A stretch of 41,101 nt of DNA from an uncultured bacterium (GCA_946548895.1 CAMNQF010000032.1:1-41101), one strand, 5' to 3'; positions 21,901 to 29,649 are shown, counted from the stretch's first letter. The notes: generated from the letters alone by a model not told the origin. Translations and numbers: made by a program.

Positions 21901-23532
21901 GACGGGTATTCTTACGGTATCAATTCGCAGTGCCCGCTGCGCATATCCGGCGGCGGAACGCTGACAGTTGCCGGGGGCGACACCAGTGTGGGCGCAAGTA
22001 CAGGAATTAGCTGCGACGGTCTGACCGTCGAGCGGGGGGCTGTTGTCAATGCCAGCGGCGGGTCCAGCGGCATTCACAGCATCGGCCTGTCCTCGACGGA
22101 TACCGTGACCGTGGCGGGAAGCCTGAAGGCAGTGGCCGGAAACGGCAGCCCGTCGTTCGGTATGCTGGTCAATCACGGCCTGGTGGTGGAGCGGGGCGGC
22201 GTCCTGGAGGCCCGCTCCCGCATCAACGCCACGCAAAGCTATGGCATTTCCTTCAACGGAAGCGCCAACACGCCGGTGACAGTCAATGGTACGCTGACCG
22301 CAATCGGTTTCGCGCCGCTGGGAGGCGGCAGCGCGCAATATCAGAATCGAGTCACCGTAAAAGGCTCGTATAGCGAGGATGGCTCGGGCCTGTTCGGGTT
22401 CGCGGCAAACCCGACCTCATTTGAGGCAAACTACCAGGCCAATAACCCCAAATACATTCTGATTCAACCGGGTACCGCGCCTACCCCTGATACGCCCTCC
22501 TCCGGCGGATCCTCCTCCGGCACGTCCACCACAACGTCCACCACGAAAAACCCGGATGGCTCCGTCACCGACAGGACGGAGAACAGGGTCACAGGCGCTG
22601 TGACCACGACCACCAGGTTCCCCGACGGCTCTCAGACCGTGGTAGAGGCCAAAAAAGACGGATCCAGCGTGACAAAGGTGACGCAGAAGGACGGCACGAC
22701 CGCCACCGTCAACACCGATGCCAGGGGAAGGGCGGAGGCGGAGGTCAAGCTGGCAGCGGCTGTGGTCAGCTCCGCCCAGGAGAGCGGAGCCGCGGTCTCC
22801 GTCCCTATTCCTCCGCTTCGGGTCGAAAGGGATCCGCGGACCGCCTCCGCGGTTACGGTGAGGACCGGCAGTCAGAAAGAGGTAAAGGTAGAGATCCCCG
22901 TCACCGCGCCTACGCCCGGCACCGTGGCGGTGCTCGTCAAGGCGGACGGCACCGAAGAAGTTGTCAAGACCTCTGTGCCAACGAAGAATGGCGTGTCTGT
23001 GTCCCTGCCCGACGGCGCGACGGTGAAGCTTGTGGACAACAGCAAGACCTTCGTGGATGTGTCCGCGGACAACTGGGCGGCGGACGCCGTGAGCTTCAGC
23101 TCTGCGCGCGGCCTGTTTGCCGGCACCAGCGCGACCACCTTTGCTCCGGAAGCGCCCATGACCCGCGCTATGCTGGTTACCGTCCTGGCCCGGTTTGACG
23201 GCGTGAACACCAGCGGCGGCGGTACCTGGTATCAGAAGGGCGTGGATTGGGCCGTCGCCAATGGCATAAGCAATGGCAGCAATCTCAGCGAAAACGTCAC
23301 CCGTGAGCAGATTGTGGTCATGCTGTGGCGCTACTCCGGCTCCCCCGCGGCCAGCGGAACGCTGAACCGCTTCGCGGATGCGCATTTGGTCAGCGGTTAT
23401 GCGCAGGAAGCCATGCGCTGGGCGGTTGAGAACGGAATCATCGGCGGCTTCGGCAACGGCCAGCTCAGTCCCCAAGGCCAAGCTACCCGCGCCCAAGCCG
23501 CGCAGCTGCTGAAGAATTTTATTGAGAAATAA
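18910..23532 (+). CDS. Giant SLH-anchored surface protein with beta-helix and Ig-like domains
   Basis: This 1540-residue secreted protein has a signal peptide (1-25, ending PAGAA). Residues about 35-300 form a carbohydrate-binding-like beta-helix with repeated GAGIG and GAAGIGGG turns. A YDG/MBG-type domain follows (SGDPSKTYDGQP, about 420-490). A group-3 bacterial Ig-like domain (GIAVTSQPAKASYTFGE, about 570-645) and two more MBG-like modules (about 750-910) come next. A second beta-helix spans about 915-1185, then a Ser/Thr linker and an NPDGSVT/FPDGSQT stretch. Three SLH modules (about 1380-1540: WAADAVSFSSARGLFAG, WYQKGVDWAVANGIS, YAQEAMRWAVENGIIGGFG) bind the cell wall. Likely an adhesin or glycan-binding protein. 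The first kilobase is less GC-rich than the rest, suggesting assembly from modules. The start has GGGAGGG upstream. Confidence 0.9.
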   Translation: MKKRILSIAVAMVMCLALLPAPAGAANPTTYYVDNNSVYLQTGGSYIITQNDPNTPTTNFITIGTPGSSDVFDIILRNVNIDVSQKQYGTAINISSGAQVTITLEGNNCVKSWGKRAGLQISDSYYNSNSKLTIRGEGSLEAWGGDYGAGIGAALSDSCGTIQIEGGTIRAYGGKGAAGIGGGDVIAAKLSSGANGGPLTINISGGTIYAEGKENPNETNPVTSYGAAGIGGGYFGGNTTINISGGDITAVGVAKAPCIGTNTSSWITISGGTIHTRRNPDDAVKDAQEIGAYNRLANGFLKSSAPGNSIIYVSGQNKLTFWNSNTWNGVVWEGAAGKVCGSVDLTGKDFTIAAGETLTVPGSTEGENPTPALIISQANFHNNGTITGTGMVRMDGKDYRIENNTLVPLGEVVPPEDVTITISGDPSKTYDGQPAVLGENDYTVTPANVTAAVEYAERQGAEFSSSAPINAGEYTVRVTAGGQAATKDFTISKATPSVGSVTCGTVIYPSTDPATVSLSHSGAAAGTVKFAGGTTFTPGAKDYEWVFIPADAANYESVTGTIRLTVGQPALSGIAVTSQPAKASYTFGEPFDPAGMTVTATYADGTQKAVTPAFDSVLAVGQTTLALSYTEGGVTRTCTLSGLTVNKKPAAALTASDEASYSDTAAQTFHFGSLLPSDCGAVTGVTVGSVSASAVLASATGDKDAKTVTWALKPGLDNEEKSEAVTVTVQTENYEDITIALTVRTTAKKPVTITGVEAQDGTYNGTAHAGYTGTPAAAGYDGEFTITYSGGGAPKNAGTYTVTFAVPADDPDCVGSKTLTFTVEKAKIDITANDRIVTVGGTMPTLTATVSGLVAGDTLKTKPAVTCDSDLSTVGTFPIKVSGAEVPEGGNYESGITYHDGTLTVRAATDPADLTETGLVLWTGRNGNDGPTPSGRYTAGGGTVEWDLSTLTLTLNNATMNATDAQFGNALEIVRPSGGYPEVTIVLKGTNTIRGKDDGYSYGINSQCPLRISGGGTLTVAGGDTSVGASTGISCDGLTVERGAVVNASGGSSGIHSIGLSSTDTVTVAGSLKAVAGNGSPSFGMLVNHGLVVERGGVLEARSRINATQSYGISFNGSANTPVTVNGTLTAIGFAPLGGGSAQYQNRVTVKGSYSEDGSGLFGFAANPTSFEANYQANNPKYILIQPGTAPTPDTPSSGGSSSGTSTTTSTTKNPDGSVTDRTENRVTGAVTTTTRFPDGSQTVVEAKKDGSSVTKVTQKDGTTATVNTDARGRAEAEVKLAAAVVSSAQESGAAVSVPIPPLRVERDPRTASAVTVRTGSQKEVKVEIPVTAPTPGTVAVLVKADGTEEVVKTSVPTKNGVSVSLPDGATVKLVDNSKTFVDVSADNWAADAVSFSSARGLFAGTSATTFAPEAPMTRAMLVTVLARFDGVNTSGGGTWYQKGVDWAVANGISNGSNLSENVTREQIVVMLWRYSGSPAASGTLNRFADAHLVSGYAQEAMRWAVENGIIGGFGNGQLSPQGQATRAQAAQLLKNFIEK

Positions 23533-23593
23533 CATTCGGCTGCACAGCGAAACGATAACGGCTTCCCGGCATATTGATGCCCGTGTGCCGAAA

Positions 23594-23631
23594 CAAGAAC
23601 GCCGGATACCTTTAGGTATCCGGCGTTCTTG
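23594..23631. terminator. Perfect 17-bp hairpin after surface protein gene
   Basis: Arms 23594-23610 and 23615-23631 pair perfectly around TTTA. No T run follows on either side, so termination would rest on the stem alone; it may instead protect the mRNA 3' end. Confidence 0.65.
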
Positions 23632-23723
23632 CCCCTGATGTCCGGGCGCGCGCCTGCCGCCGTTGCCGGGCGGAAGCCTGGCGGCAATTGCCCGGTCCCG
23701 TCAGCGAGCTCAGTTTCTTTTTG

Positions 23724-23753
23724 CCTACTTTTTCTTTACAAAGAAAAAGTAGG
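23724..23753. terminator. A/T-tract hairpin at the purA 3' end
   Basis: CCTACTTTTTCTTT (23724-23737) pairs perfectly with 23740-23753. The purA stop codon lies in the loop, so the last codons of purA are one arm of the stem. Confidence 0.7.
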
Positions 23754-25031
23754 GCGCAGGGCGATCTCGTGGCGCTTGGGCCCGGTGGACACAATGGTGA
23801 TGGGCACGCCGATGTGCCTCTCCAAAAATTCCACATATCCCTTGGCGTTAGCGGGCAGGGCATCGTAGTCCGTCACACCCCGCACGTCGCTTTTCCAGCC
23901 GGGGAGCGTCTCAAATACCGGCTTTGCCCGCATGAGCCTGGGGGTGGTGGGGAACATATCCGTCACTTCCCCGTCGATCTCATAGCCCACGCAGACCTTG
24001 ATCTCATCCAGGTAGCCCAGTACATCCAGGCAGGTGAGCGCCGCCTGGGTGGCGCCCTGGACCATGCAGCCGTACCGGGTGGCCACGGCGTCGAACCAGC
24101 CCACCCGGCGGGGACGGCCTGTGGTGGCGCCGAACTCGCCCTTGTCGCCCCCGCGGCGGCGCAGCTCGTCCCCCTCGGGACCCAGCAGCTCGCTGATAAA
24201 GGGCTCAGTGCTGGAACCCACGCTGGACGAGTACGCCTTGGTGACACAGATCACGTCCCGGACGGCGGTGGGGGGCACGGGAGCGCCCACGCAGCCGTAG
24301 CCCGCCAGGGTGTGGGAGGAGGTGGTCATGGGGACGATGCCCAGGTCCGGGTCCTTCATGGAGCCCAGCTGGCCCTCCAGCAGCACGGTCTTGCCCTCCC
24401 TCAGCGCCCGGTGGAGGAAGCCCACCGCGTCGCCCACATAGGGCCGGATCAGCTCCCGGTACTCCAGAAGCTGGTCGTACAGCGTCTTGACGTCCAGGGC
24501 GGGCTTGTGGTACAGGTGCTCAAACAGAACGTTTTTCAGCTCCACCGCGCGGTTCAGCCGCTCCCACAGCCGGTCCCCGTCGAAGAGGTCGCACACCTGG
24601 ATGCCTGTTTTGGCGTACTTGTCCGAGTAGAAGGGGGCGATGCCGCTCTTGGTGGAGCCAAAGGCTTTCCCCCCCAGCCGTTCCTCTTCGTACCCGTCCT
24701 GGAGGACGTGGTAGGGCATCAGCAGCTGGGCCCGCTCCGACACGATGAGCCTGGGGGCGGGCACCCCCTGGGCCATAATGTTTTTCAGCTCCGCCACCAG
24801 CTTGGCCGGGTCCAGCGCCACCCCGTTGCCGATCACGTTGGTGATATGGGGGTAGAAAATGCCCGACGGCAGGATGTGCAGGGCGAACCGCCCATAGTCG
24901 TTGATGATGGTGTGGCCCGCGTTGGCCCCGCCCTGAAAGCGTACCACCACATCCGACGTCTCAGCCAGCAGATCGGTGATCTTGCCCTTGCCCTCGTCGC
25001 CCCAGTTGGCCCCTACAATCGCTTTTACCAT
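23736..25031 (-). CDS. purA: Adenylosuccinate synthetase
   Basis: This 431-residue enzyme makes adenylosuccinate from IMP, aspartate and GTP, the first step from IMP to AMP. Seen: VGANWGDEGKGKITDLL (phosphate loop and catalytic Asp) at the N-terminus, RFQGGANAGHTI with the catalytic His, SGIAPFYSDKYAKTGI, GATTGRPRRVGWFDAV with the IMP-binding Arg, and a C-terminal ISTGP-type motif, VSTGPKRHEI. The segment after the central GTP-linked loop (LLEGQLGSMKDPDLG) differs from the usual E-G-A-Q-G form, so this is the divergent PurA branch. The end ALRPTFSL is a short tail formed by the hairpin at 23724-23753. Start ATG 25031. Its promoter is overlapped by a strong inverted repeat. Confidence 0.95.
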   Translation of the reverse strand: MVKAIVGANWGDEGKGKITDLLAETSDVVVRFQGGANAGHTIINDYGRFALHILPSGIFYPHITNVIGNGVALDPAKLVAELKNIMAQGVPAPRLIVSERAQLLMPYHVLQDGYEEERLGGKAFGSTKSGIAPFYSDKYAKTGIQVCDLFDGDRLWERLNRAVELKNVLFEHLYHKPALDVKTLYDQLLEYRELIRPYVGDAVGFLHRALREGKTVLLEGQLGSMKDPDLGIVPMTTSSHTLAGYGCVGAPVPPTAVRDVICVTKAYSSSVGSSTEPFISELLGPEGDELRRRGGDKGEFGATTGRPRRVGWFDAVATRYGCMVQGATQAALTCLDVLGYLDEIKVCVGYEIDGEVTDMFPTTPRLMRAKPVFETLPGWKSDVRGVTDYDALPANAKGYVEFLERHIGVPITIVSTGPKRHEIALRPTFSL

Positions 25032-25122
25032 ACATATACCTCTGCGCCCGAGATTCGCGGCCGGCCGGGCCGGTCCGCCTTGTTCGGTGCGCATGGGACC
25101 GCTTGAGCGGCCCAACGGCCTT

Positions 25123-25158
25123 ATTATAAAGGACTTGCCGCCGGTTTACAAGTCCTTT
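25123..25158 (-). promoter_or_regulatory. purA promoter overlapped by a 10-bp inverted repeat
   Basis: On the minus strand TTGTAA (25146-25151) and TATAAT (25123-25128) are 17 bases apart. AAAGGACTTG (25128-25137) is inverted at 25149-25158 with an 11-base spacer, so the two arms cover the -35 and the edge of the -10. A dimeric regulator there would control purA. It does not look like the Bacillus PurBox. Confidence 0.75.
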
Positions 25159-25180
25159 CCACGCTTTTTCCGTTTTTCTC

Positions 25181-25209
25181 TTTACTTCCATAAAGCGGCG
25201 TGGTACAAT
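25181..25209 (+). promoter_or_regulatory. Promoter of the yerC-methyltransferase-hslO unit
   Basis: TTTACT (25181-25186) and TACAAT (25204-25209) are 17 bases apart, with TGG before the -10. It is back to back with the purA promoter, about 30 bases away. Confidence 0.75.
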
Positions 25210-25273
25210 GTTTCTATCCGCCGCGGACGCCAATGCAGGCGCCCGCGGCCGATCAAAGCGAGGAGGCCCCGTC

Positions 25274-25558
25274 ATGCAAAAAGAGACGTCCGAACACAGC
25301 GAGCTGCTGTTCGAGGCCATTCTGACCCTGAAGGACCCGGAAGAGTGCCGGGCCTTTTTCCAGGACCTGTGCACTGTGGCCGAACTGAAGGCCATGGCCC
25401 AGCGTCTGGAGGTTGCCCAGCTCCTGGACCAAGGACTGATTTACAACGATATCCTCCAGCGCACCGGGGCGTCCAGCGCCACCATCAGCCGGGTAAACCG
25501 GGCGCTGCAATACGGCGCGGACGGCTACAAAACCGTGCTGCCCCGGCTGAACAAATGA
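25274..25558 (+). CDS. YerC/YecD family TrpR-like regulator
   Basis: This 94-residue protein is of the YerC/YecD family, related to the Trp repressor. Seen: the helical dimer part with AILTLKDPEECRAFFQDLCT, then the HTH: VAELKAMAQRLEVAQLLDQG, then ILQRTGASSATISRVNRAL, the helix-turn-helix. The start at 25274 has AGGAGG seven bases ahead. The ligand and targets of this family are not well known. The gene lies downstream of the divergent purA promoter with its inverted repeat, so it is a natural candidate for the factor that binds there, by position only. Its stop overlaps the next start (ATGA), so translation is coupled. Confidence 0.9.
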   Translation: MQKETSEHSELLFEAILTLKDPEECRAFFQDLCTVAELKAMAQRLEVAQLLDQGLIYNDILQRTGASSATISRVNRALQYGADGYKTVLPRLNK

Positions 25559-26298
25559 CGGACGCGTATACCGTGCTGGCCCGGTGCTATGACCGGCTCA
25601 CCGCCGACGTGGACTATGAGAAGTGGGCGGACTATGTGGAGCGGCACTTCCGGCGCTGCCGGCGGCCTGTCCGCACGGTGGTGGAGCTGGGCTGCGGCAC
25701 CGGGAGCCTGGCCGCGCTGCTGGCCCGGCGGGGGTACGCCGTCACCGCCGTGGACCTGTCTTCGGATATGCTGGCTGCCGCCGAGCAGAAGTGCCGGGGG
25801 CTGGACGTCCAGCTGGTCTGCCAGGATATGTCCCGGCTGGCCCTGCGGTCGCCCGCGGACGCGGCGGTCTCCTGCCTGGACAGCGTGAACTACGTCACCC
25901 GGCCCGCCGCGCTGCGGCGGACCTTCCGGCGGGTGCGCCAGGCCCTGTCGCCGGGCGGGCTGTTCCTCTTTGACGCCAAAACCCCCGCCGCCCTGGAGGG
26001 GGCGGACGGCCAGACTTATCTGGACGAGGACGAGGGGCTGTTCTGCGTCTGGCGGGGGGAGTACTCCCCCAAACGGCGGGTGTGCGGCTACGGACTGGAC
26101 CTGTTCGTCCGGGAGGAGGACGGCAGCTGGAGCCGGGGCGGCGAGTACCACGAGGAGTACGCCTATACGCCGGAGGAGCTGGAGGGCTTCCTCCGGGAGG
26201 CGGGCTTCTCCAAAATCAAGCGGTACGGCGACAAGACCATGTCCGCCCCCAGGGAAGGGGCGCAGCGGGTCTTTTTCGCCGCGGAAAAGGAGCGGTAG
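25555..26298 (+). CDS. Class I SAM-dependent methyltransferase
   Basis: This 247-residue protein is a class I Rossmann methyltransferase. Seen: motif I VVELGCGTGSLAALLARRG (about residues 40-58), the acidic end of strand two VTAVDLSSDML, DMSRLAL, then VSCLDSVNYV (motif IV) and LSPGGLFLFDAKTP (motif post-IV). The C-terminal half carries an inserted beta sheet (FCVWRGEYSP, GYGLDLFVREED) typical of small-molecule methyltransferases such as the YjhP/BioC-like group. Substrate unknown. The ATG overlaps the stop of the yerC-like gene, and the hslO ATG follows two bases after its stop, so the three form a tight operon. Confidence 0.9.
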   Translation: MTDAYTVLARCYDRLTADVDYEKWADYVERHFRRCRRPVRTVVELGCGTGSLAALLARRGYAVTAVDLSSDMLAAAEQKCRGLDVQLVCQDMSRLALRSPADAAVSCLDSVNYVTRPAALRRTFRRVRQALSPGGLFLFDAKTPAALEGADGQTYLDEDEGLFCVWRGEYSPKRRVCGYGLDLFVREEDGSWSRGGEYHEEYAYTPEELEGFLREAGFSKIKRYGDKTMSAPREGAQRVFFAAEKER

Positions 26299-26300
26299 CA

Positions 26301-27185
26301 ATGGATCAAATTGTCCGCGTCATCGCCAAGGACGCCCCGGTGAAGGCCATGGCCATCTCCGCCCGGGACACGGTGGAGCGCGCCCGGGCCATCCACGACT
26401 GCTGGCCGGTGGCCGCCGCCGCCCTGGGCCGCCTGCTCATGGCCGCATCCATGATGGGCGCCGCCATGAAGGAAGAGGACGGGTCCGTCACCCTGCGGGT
26501 GAAAGGGGGCGGGCCCCTGGGGGCCCTCACCGCCGTATCCGACAGCCGGGGCAATGTCCGGGGCTATGTGCAGAATCCCGCCGTGGACGTGCCCAGAAAG
26601 GCCAAGGGCAAGCTGGACGTGGGCGCTGCCGTGGGCGCGGACGGCGATTTGACCGTCATCCGGGACCTGGGGCTGAAAGAGCCCTATACCGGCTCGGTGC
26701 GGCTGGTGGGGGGCGAGATCGCCGAGGACGTGGCCGCCTACTTTGTGGAGAGCGAGCAGGTGCCCACCGCCTGCGCCCTGGGTGTGCTCATCGCGGCCGA
26801 CCAGACCATTCAGGCGGCGGGGGGCTACCTCATCCAGCTCCTGCCCGGGGCGGACGAGGCGGTGGTGTCCGCCGTGGAGCGGGGCGTGGCCGGGCTGGGG
26901 GCGGTCAGCGCCCGGCTGGACGCCGGCATGGACCCCATGGGCCTGCTGCGGGAGGTGCTGGGGGAGTTCCAGCTGGAAGTGCTGGAGGCCGCCCCCGTTG
27001 AGTACCGCTGCTACTGCACCCGGGAGCGGGTGAGCCGCGCCCTCATCAGCTTGGGGAAGGACGAGCTGGACGCCCTGATCAGCGAACAGGGCGGCGCGGA
27101 GCTCACCTGCCAGTTCTGCGACAAGGTGTACCGGTTTGACGGACGGGAGCTAAAGGCCCTGCGGGACGAGGCATCCGCCAAGTGA
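26301..27185 (+). CDS. hslO: Redox-regulated chaperone Hsp33
   Basis: This 294-residue Hsp33 is held inactive by zinc and turned on when its cysteines form disulfides under oxidative stress with unfolding. Seen: N-terminal domain with VRVIAKDAPVKAMAISARDT, RLLMAASMMGAAMK, LRVKGGGPLGALTAVSDSRG and YVQNP, then DLGLKEPYTGSVRLVGGEIAEDV, and the C-terminal zinc site CYC (about residue 236) with CQFC about 30 residues later. All four Cys are present, so redox control is likely. The start at 26301 follows AAAAGGAG. Last gene of the yerC-methyltransferase-hslO operon; a large hairpin lies 140 bases downstream, shared with the convergent regulator gene. Confidence 0.95.
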   Translation: MDQIVRVIAKDAPVKAMAISARDTVERARAIHDCWPVAAAALGRLLMAASMMGAAMKEEDGSVTLRVKGGGPLGALTAVSDSRGNVRGYVQNPAVDVPRKAKGKLDVGAAVGADGDLTVIRDLGLKEPYTGSVRLVGGEIAEDVAAYFVESEQVPTACALGVLIAADQTIQAAGGYLIQLLPGADEAVVSAVERGVAGLGAVSARLDAGMDPMGLLREVLGEFQLEVLEAAPVEYRCYCTRERVSRALISLGKDELDALISEQGGAELTCQFCDKVYRFDGRELKALRDEASAK

Positions 27186-27326
27186 CGGTAATTTCCCCAT
27201 TGGCCGGAGAGCCGCAAGCCGCCGGGGCTGTTCCGCCGCGTTGCGCCGGGGCGCCAACCCGGTGGCCGCGCCGCCTTTAGGCGGCTGAAAAGGCGCGGCC
27301 TGCTGGACTCGGACGACTGGTAAACG

Positions 27327-27367
27327 CAACACGGCGCGGCATTCAAATCGAATGCCGCGCCGTGTTG
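27327..27367. terminator. Perfect 18-bp bidirectional terminator
   Basis: Arms 27327-27344 and 27350-27367 pair perfectly around AAATC, between convergent hslO and the response regulator gene. The preceding stretch 27186-27326 is GC-rich with smaller stems (around 27268-27300) and has no gene. Confidence 0.85.
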
Positions 27368-27379
27368 CTGATGGTTCCG

Positions 27380-27742
27380 TCAAGCCAGCGCCTTTTTCAG
27401 CGCGCCCAGCAGCGCCTCCTTGGTGAGAGGCTTGAAAAGAACTCCCTGCGCGCCGATGCCGTAGACCTCCTGGAGCATTTCCTCGTCTCCCAGGGAGGAG
27501 ATCATTATAATCCTGGCATCGTCATGCTCATACATGAGGACCTGGGCCGTCTCCAGCCCGTCAATCCCCGGCATAATGATATCCATCGTCACCGCGTCCG
27601 GCTGTACCTCGTCGTAGCGGGCAATGGCCTCCTCGCCGTTTTCGCAGTAGGCCGCCACCTCGTAATCGGTGTCTTCCAGCAGCTTGCGGATCTGGAGCTC
27701 CATGATCCTGGAGTCGTCCACCACCATGATCCTTTTTTTCAT
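27380..27742 (-). CDS. CheY-like single-domain response regulator
   Basis: This 120-residue receiver domain has no output domain. Seen: the acidic pair in IMVVDDSRIMEL, phosphoacceptor Asp53 in AVTMDIIMPGIDGLE, the switch Ser in IIMISSLGDEE, and the Lys in VLFKPLTKEALLGAL. Known role: passes a phosphate signal by protein contact, as in chemotaxis or stress relays. The partner kinase is not in the window. It lies 51 bases downstream of the FapA-family gene on the same strand and is likely co-transcribed from 29559-29587. The start at 27742 has GAAGGA upstream. Confidence 0.93.
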   Translation of the reverse strand: MKKRIMVVDDSRIMELQIRKLLEDTDYEVAAYCENGEEAIARYDEVQPDAVTMDIIMPGIDGLETAQVLMYEHDDARIIMISSLGDEEMLQEVYGIGAQGVLFKPLTKEALLGALKKALA

Positions 27743-27793
27743 AAAGCTGTTCCTTCTTTCCTTCGTTCCTTCAGTTCTTCCGCCGGATAATGG

Positions 27794-29527
27794 CTACATC
27801 ACCATAATCTCGCCGCACACCATCTTTGCGACGCACTGCCGCTCCTCATGGCGCAGGCGGACCATTTCGTCGCCAATGGAGATCTCCGTTCCGGCGTAGG
27901 CTACGCTGCACTCCAGCCGGCCCTCCTCCTCCTGGCCCCGCAGCTCCTCCTTGATATCCTCAAGGTCTTCCTCCAGCTGCTGAAGCCGGAGCTCCGCCGT
28001 GTTCAGCTTCACCTTGGCCTTGCTGACCAGGCTGGCCTTCACCGGGCTGTCCAGCTGGCACTCCAGTTTTTCCAGCTCTATTTCCAGGTTCTCCAGCTCC
28101 AGCTTCACCTGCTCCCGCTCGAAATTGGTGCAGGGCAGGCCGCCCAGGGCGATGGAGGTCCGGCATTCCGCCTTGGAGCCCACTGTGGAGGCGCTCACTT
28201 TTTTTGCCGCCCAGACCCGTCCGCCCATAATGGTGCCCCGGCCGGAACGGACCAGCACCTCTCCGTCGCAGTAGATGCTGCCGTTGATAATGGCGTCAGT
28301 CTGGAGGTTTTCCCGGACGAATATGGTGGCGTTTTCGATATATTTGGAGAAAATACAGCGTTGAGCCCGGACGGTGGTGGTTCCGTCTCCCAGGATGCCT
28401 TTGACCACGGTGAGGTCGCCGCCGGCCTCCACAGTGCTGCCCGCCTCGATGACGCCGCCCACCCAGATACTCCCCATAGCCCGGACGGTAAAGCCGGTGA
28501 GCACGTCGCCCTTGATGTTCACGTCTCCCAGGAACTTGATGTTCCCGGTGGAGAAATCCACATTGCCGGGAATATCCAGCACCGGCTTGACCTGGAAGCT
28601 GCGGCCGGTGAACTCCACATGACCCGCGGTCAGGGCCACCAGCACGTCTCCGTCCTCGCTGATTTCGGTGTTGCGCCCTTTGGGCAGGGGGACGGCCTTG
28701 CCGCTCTTGGCGGGGATTTCCTGGTCCAGCACCGTGCGGCCCGGTTCGCCCTCGGTGGGACGGATCAGCCGGCAGATCTCCTGGCCCTCTTTTACATTGT
28801 GGATCAGGTTCAGGGCGGCGTAGTCCACCTGGTCGTACTCGTCTACCTCCAGCACCCGTTCTACCACCCGGGGAAAGTAGTCCACTATATTGCCGTTTTT
28901 TCCGTCAAAAGCGGGTTTGCCCTGGGCGGCCAAAAACAGGGTGAAGTAGCGGTGCTCGTCGCGTGATAGCCTGTCGATCAGCCGCTGATCCACTCCATAG
29001 GTGATGTCTTGTTCTTCCATGGCGCGGATGAGGGCGTCCCGGGTGAGTTCCCGCCCCTGCCCGGTAGGGGGCAGCACCAGCACCCAGGCATATAGCTTGT
29101 CGGCGGAGATGAAGAACCAGGGGAAAGCGTCCAGCCCCTCCGGCTTGCTGTCTCCACCTTCTTCTCCGTCCTTTTTACGCCGGTTCGCGTTGCTTTTTGT
29201 GGATTTCAGCCGAAAATTGCACACGTTTTTAAGCCCCGATTGGAGACGGCCCTTCTCTTTGCGGATCAGCTCCTCCGGCAGCACCCCGTTTTCGTCCATG
29301 CACAGCCGGGGGGAGGGCAGGGGTCCCGCCTCCCTTCGGCGCATTCCGTACAGCTGGAGCAGGGGGTGTTCGCCCGGCAGTTTGATGACCGTCGGATCCT
29401 CCGCGGGGACGGCCGACGATTCCGGGGCCTCCTGCACAGACGCCGGCGGCGCCTGGGGCTCTTCCGCTGGGGATTCCTTTTCCTTTGCGCCAAACAGGAT
29501 GGATGCGATCTTGTCTTTCAGCGACAT
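27794..29527 (-). CDS. FapA (DUF342) family protein
   Basis: This 577-residue cytoplasmic protein is of the FapA/DUF342 family. The N-terminal third is low-complexity (Pro, Glu, Ala) and then helical; residues about 130-280 hold the N-terminal FapA domain (WFFISADKLYAWVLVLPPTG, then DITYGVDQRLIDRL). Residues about 290-470 are the beta-helix with repeated GD-V/GG-V steps (GNIKFLGDVNIKGDVLTG, then GGVIEAGSTVEAGGDLTVVKG). Residues about 480-545 are coiled coil (LELENLEIELEKLECQL). Known members work in flagellar assembly or in cell-envelope processes; the true role is unsettled. The start at 29527 has GGGAGGCG upstream. No flagellar genes are nearby. Operon with the CheY-like gene downstream. 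Confidence 0.9.
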   Translation of the reverse strand: MSLKDKIASILFGAKEKESPAEEPQAPPASVQEAPESSAVPAEDPTVIKLPGEHPLLQLYGMRRREAGPLPSPRLCMDENGVLPEELIRKEKGRLQSGLKNVCNFRLKSTKSNANRRKKDGEEGGDSKPEGLDAFPWFFISADKLYAWVLVLPPTGQGRELTRDALIRAMEEQDITYGVDQRLIDRLSRDEHRYFTLFLAAQGKPAFDGKNGNIVDYFPRVVERVLEVDEYDQVDYAALNLIHNVKEGQEICRLIRPTEGEPGRTVLDQEIPAKSGKAVPLPKGRNTEISEDGDVLVALTAGHVEFTGRSFQVKPVLDIPGNVDFSTGNIKFLGDVNIKGDVLTGFTVRAMGSIWVGGVIEAGSTVEAGGDLTVVKGILGDGTTTVRAQRCIFSKYIENATIFVRENLQTDAIINGSIYCDGEVLVRSGRGTIMGGRVWAAKKVSASTVGSKAECRTSIALGGLPCTNFEREQVKLELENLEIELEKLECQLDSPVKASLVSKAKVKLNTAELRLQQLEEDLEDIKEELRGQEEEGRLECSVAYAGTEISIGDEMVRLRHEERQCVAKMVCGEIMVM

Positions 29528-29558
29528 GGCATGACGCCTCCCTTTCAAGTCCGACTTT

Positions 29559-29587
29559 ATTATATCAGGGGCGGGAGCCGTTGGCAA
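29559..29587 (-). promoter_or_regulatory. Promoter of the fapA-response regulator operon
   Basis: On the minus strand TTGCCA (29582-29587) and a perfect TATAAT (29559-29564) are 17 bases apart, with TGA before the -10. Confidence 0.8.
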
Positions 29588-29610
29588 TATGAAGTTCTGC
29601 CGGGACGGGC

Positions 29611-29649
29611 GAAAAGCCCGGCCGGAAGCGGTTTCCGGCCGGGCTTTTG
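29611..29649 (-). terminator. Terminator of the lipoprotein gene
   Basis: A 16-bp perfect stem, AAAAGCCCGGCCGGAA with its inverse, has the T end on the minus strand, 18 bases past the lipoprotein stop codon and just ahead of the fapA promoter. Confidence 0.9.
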
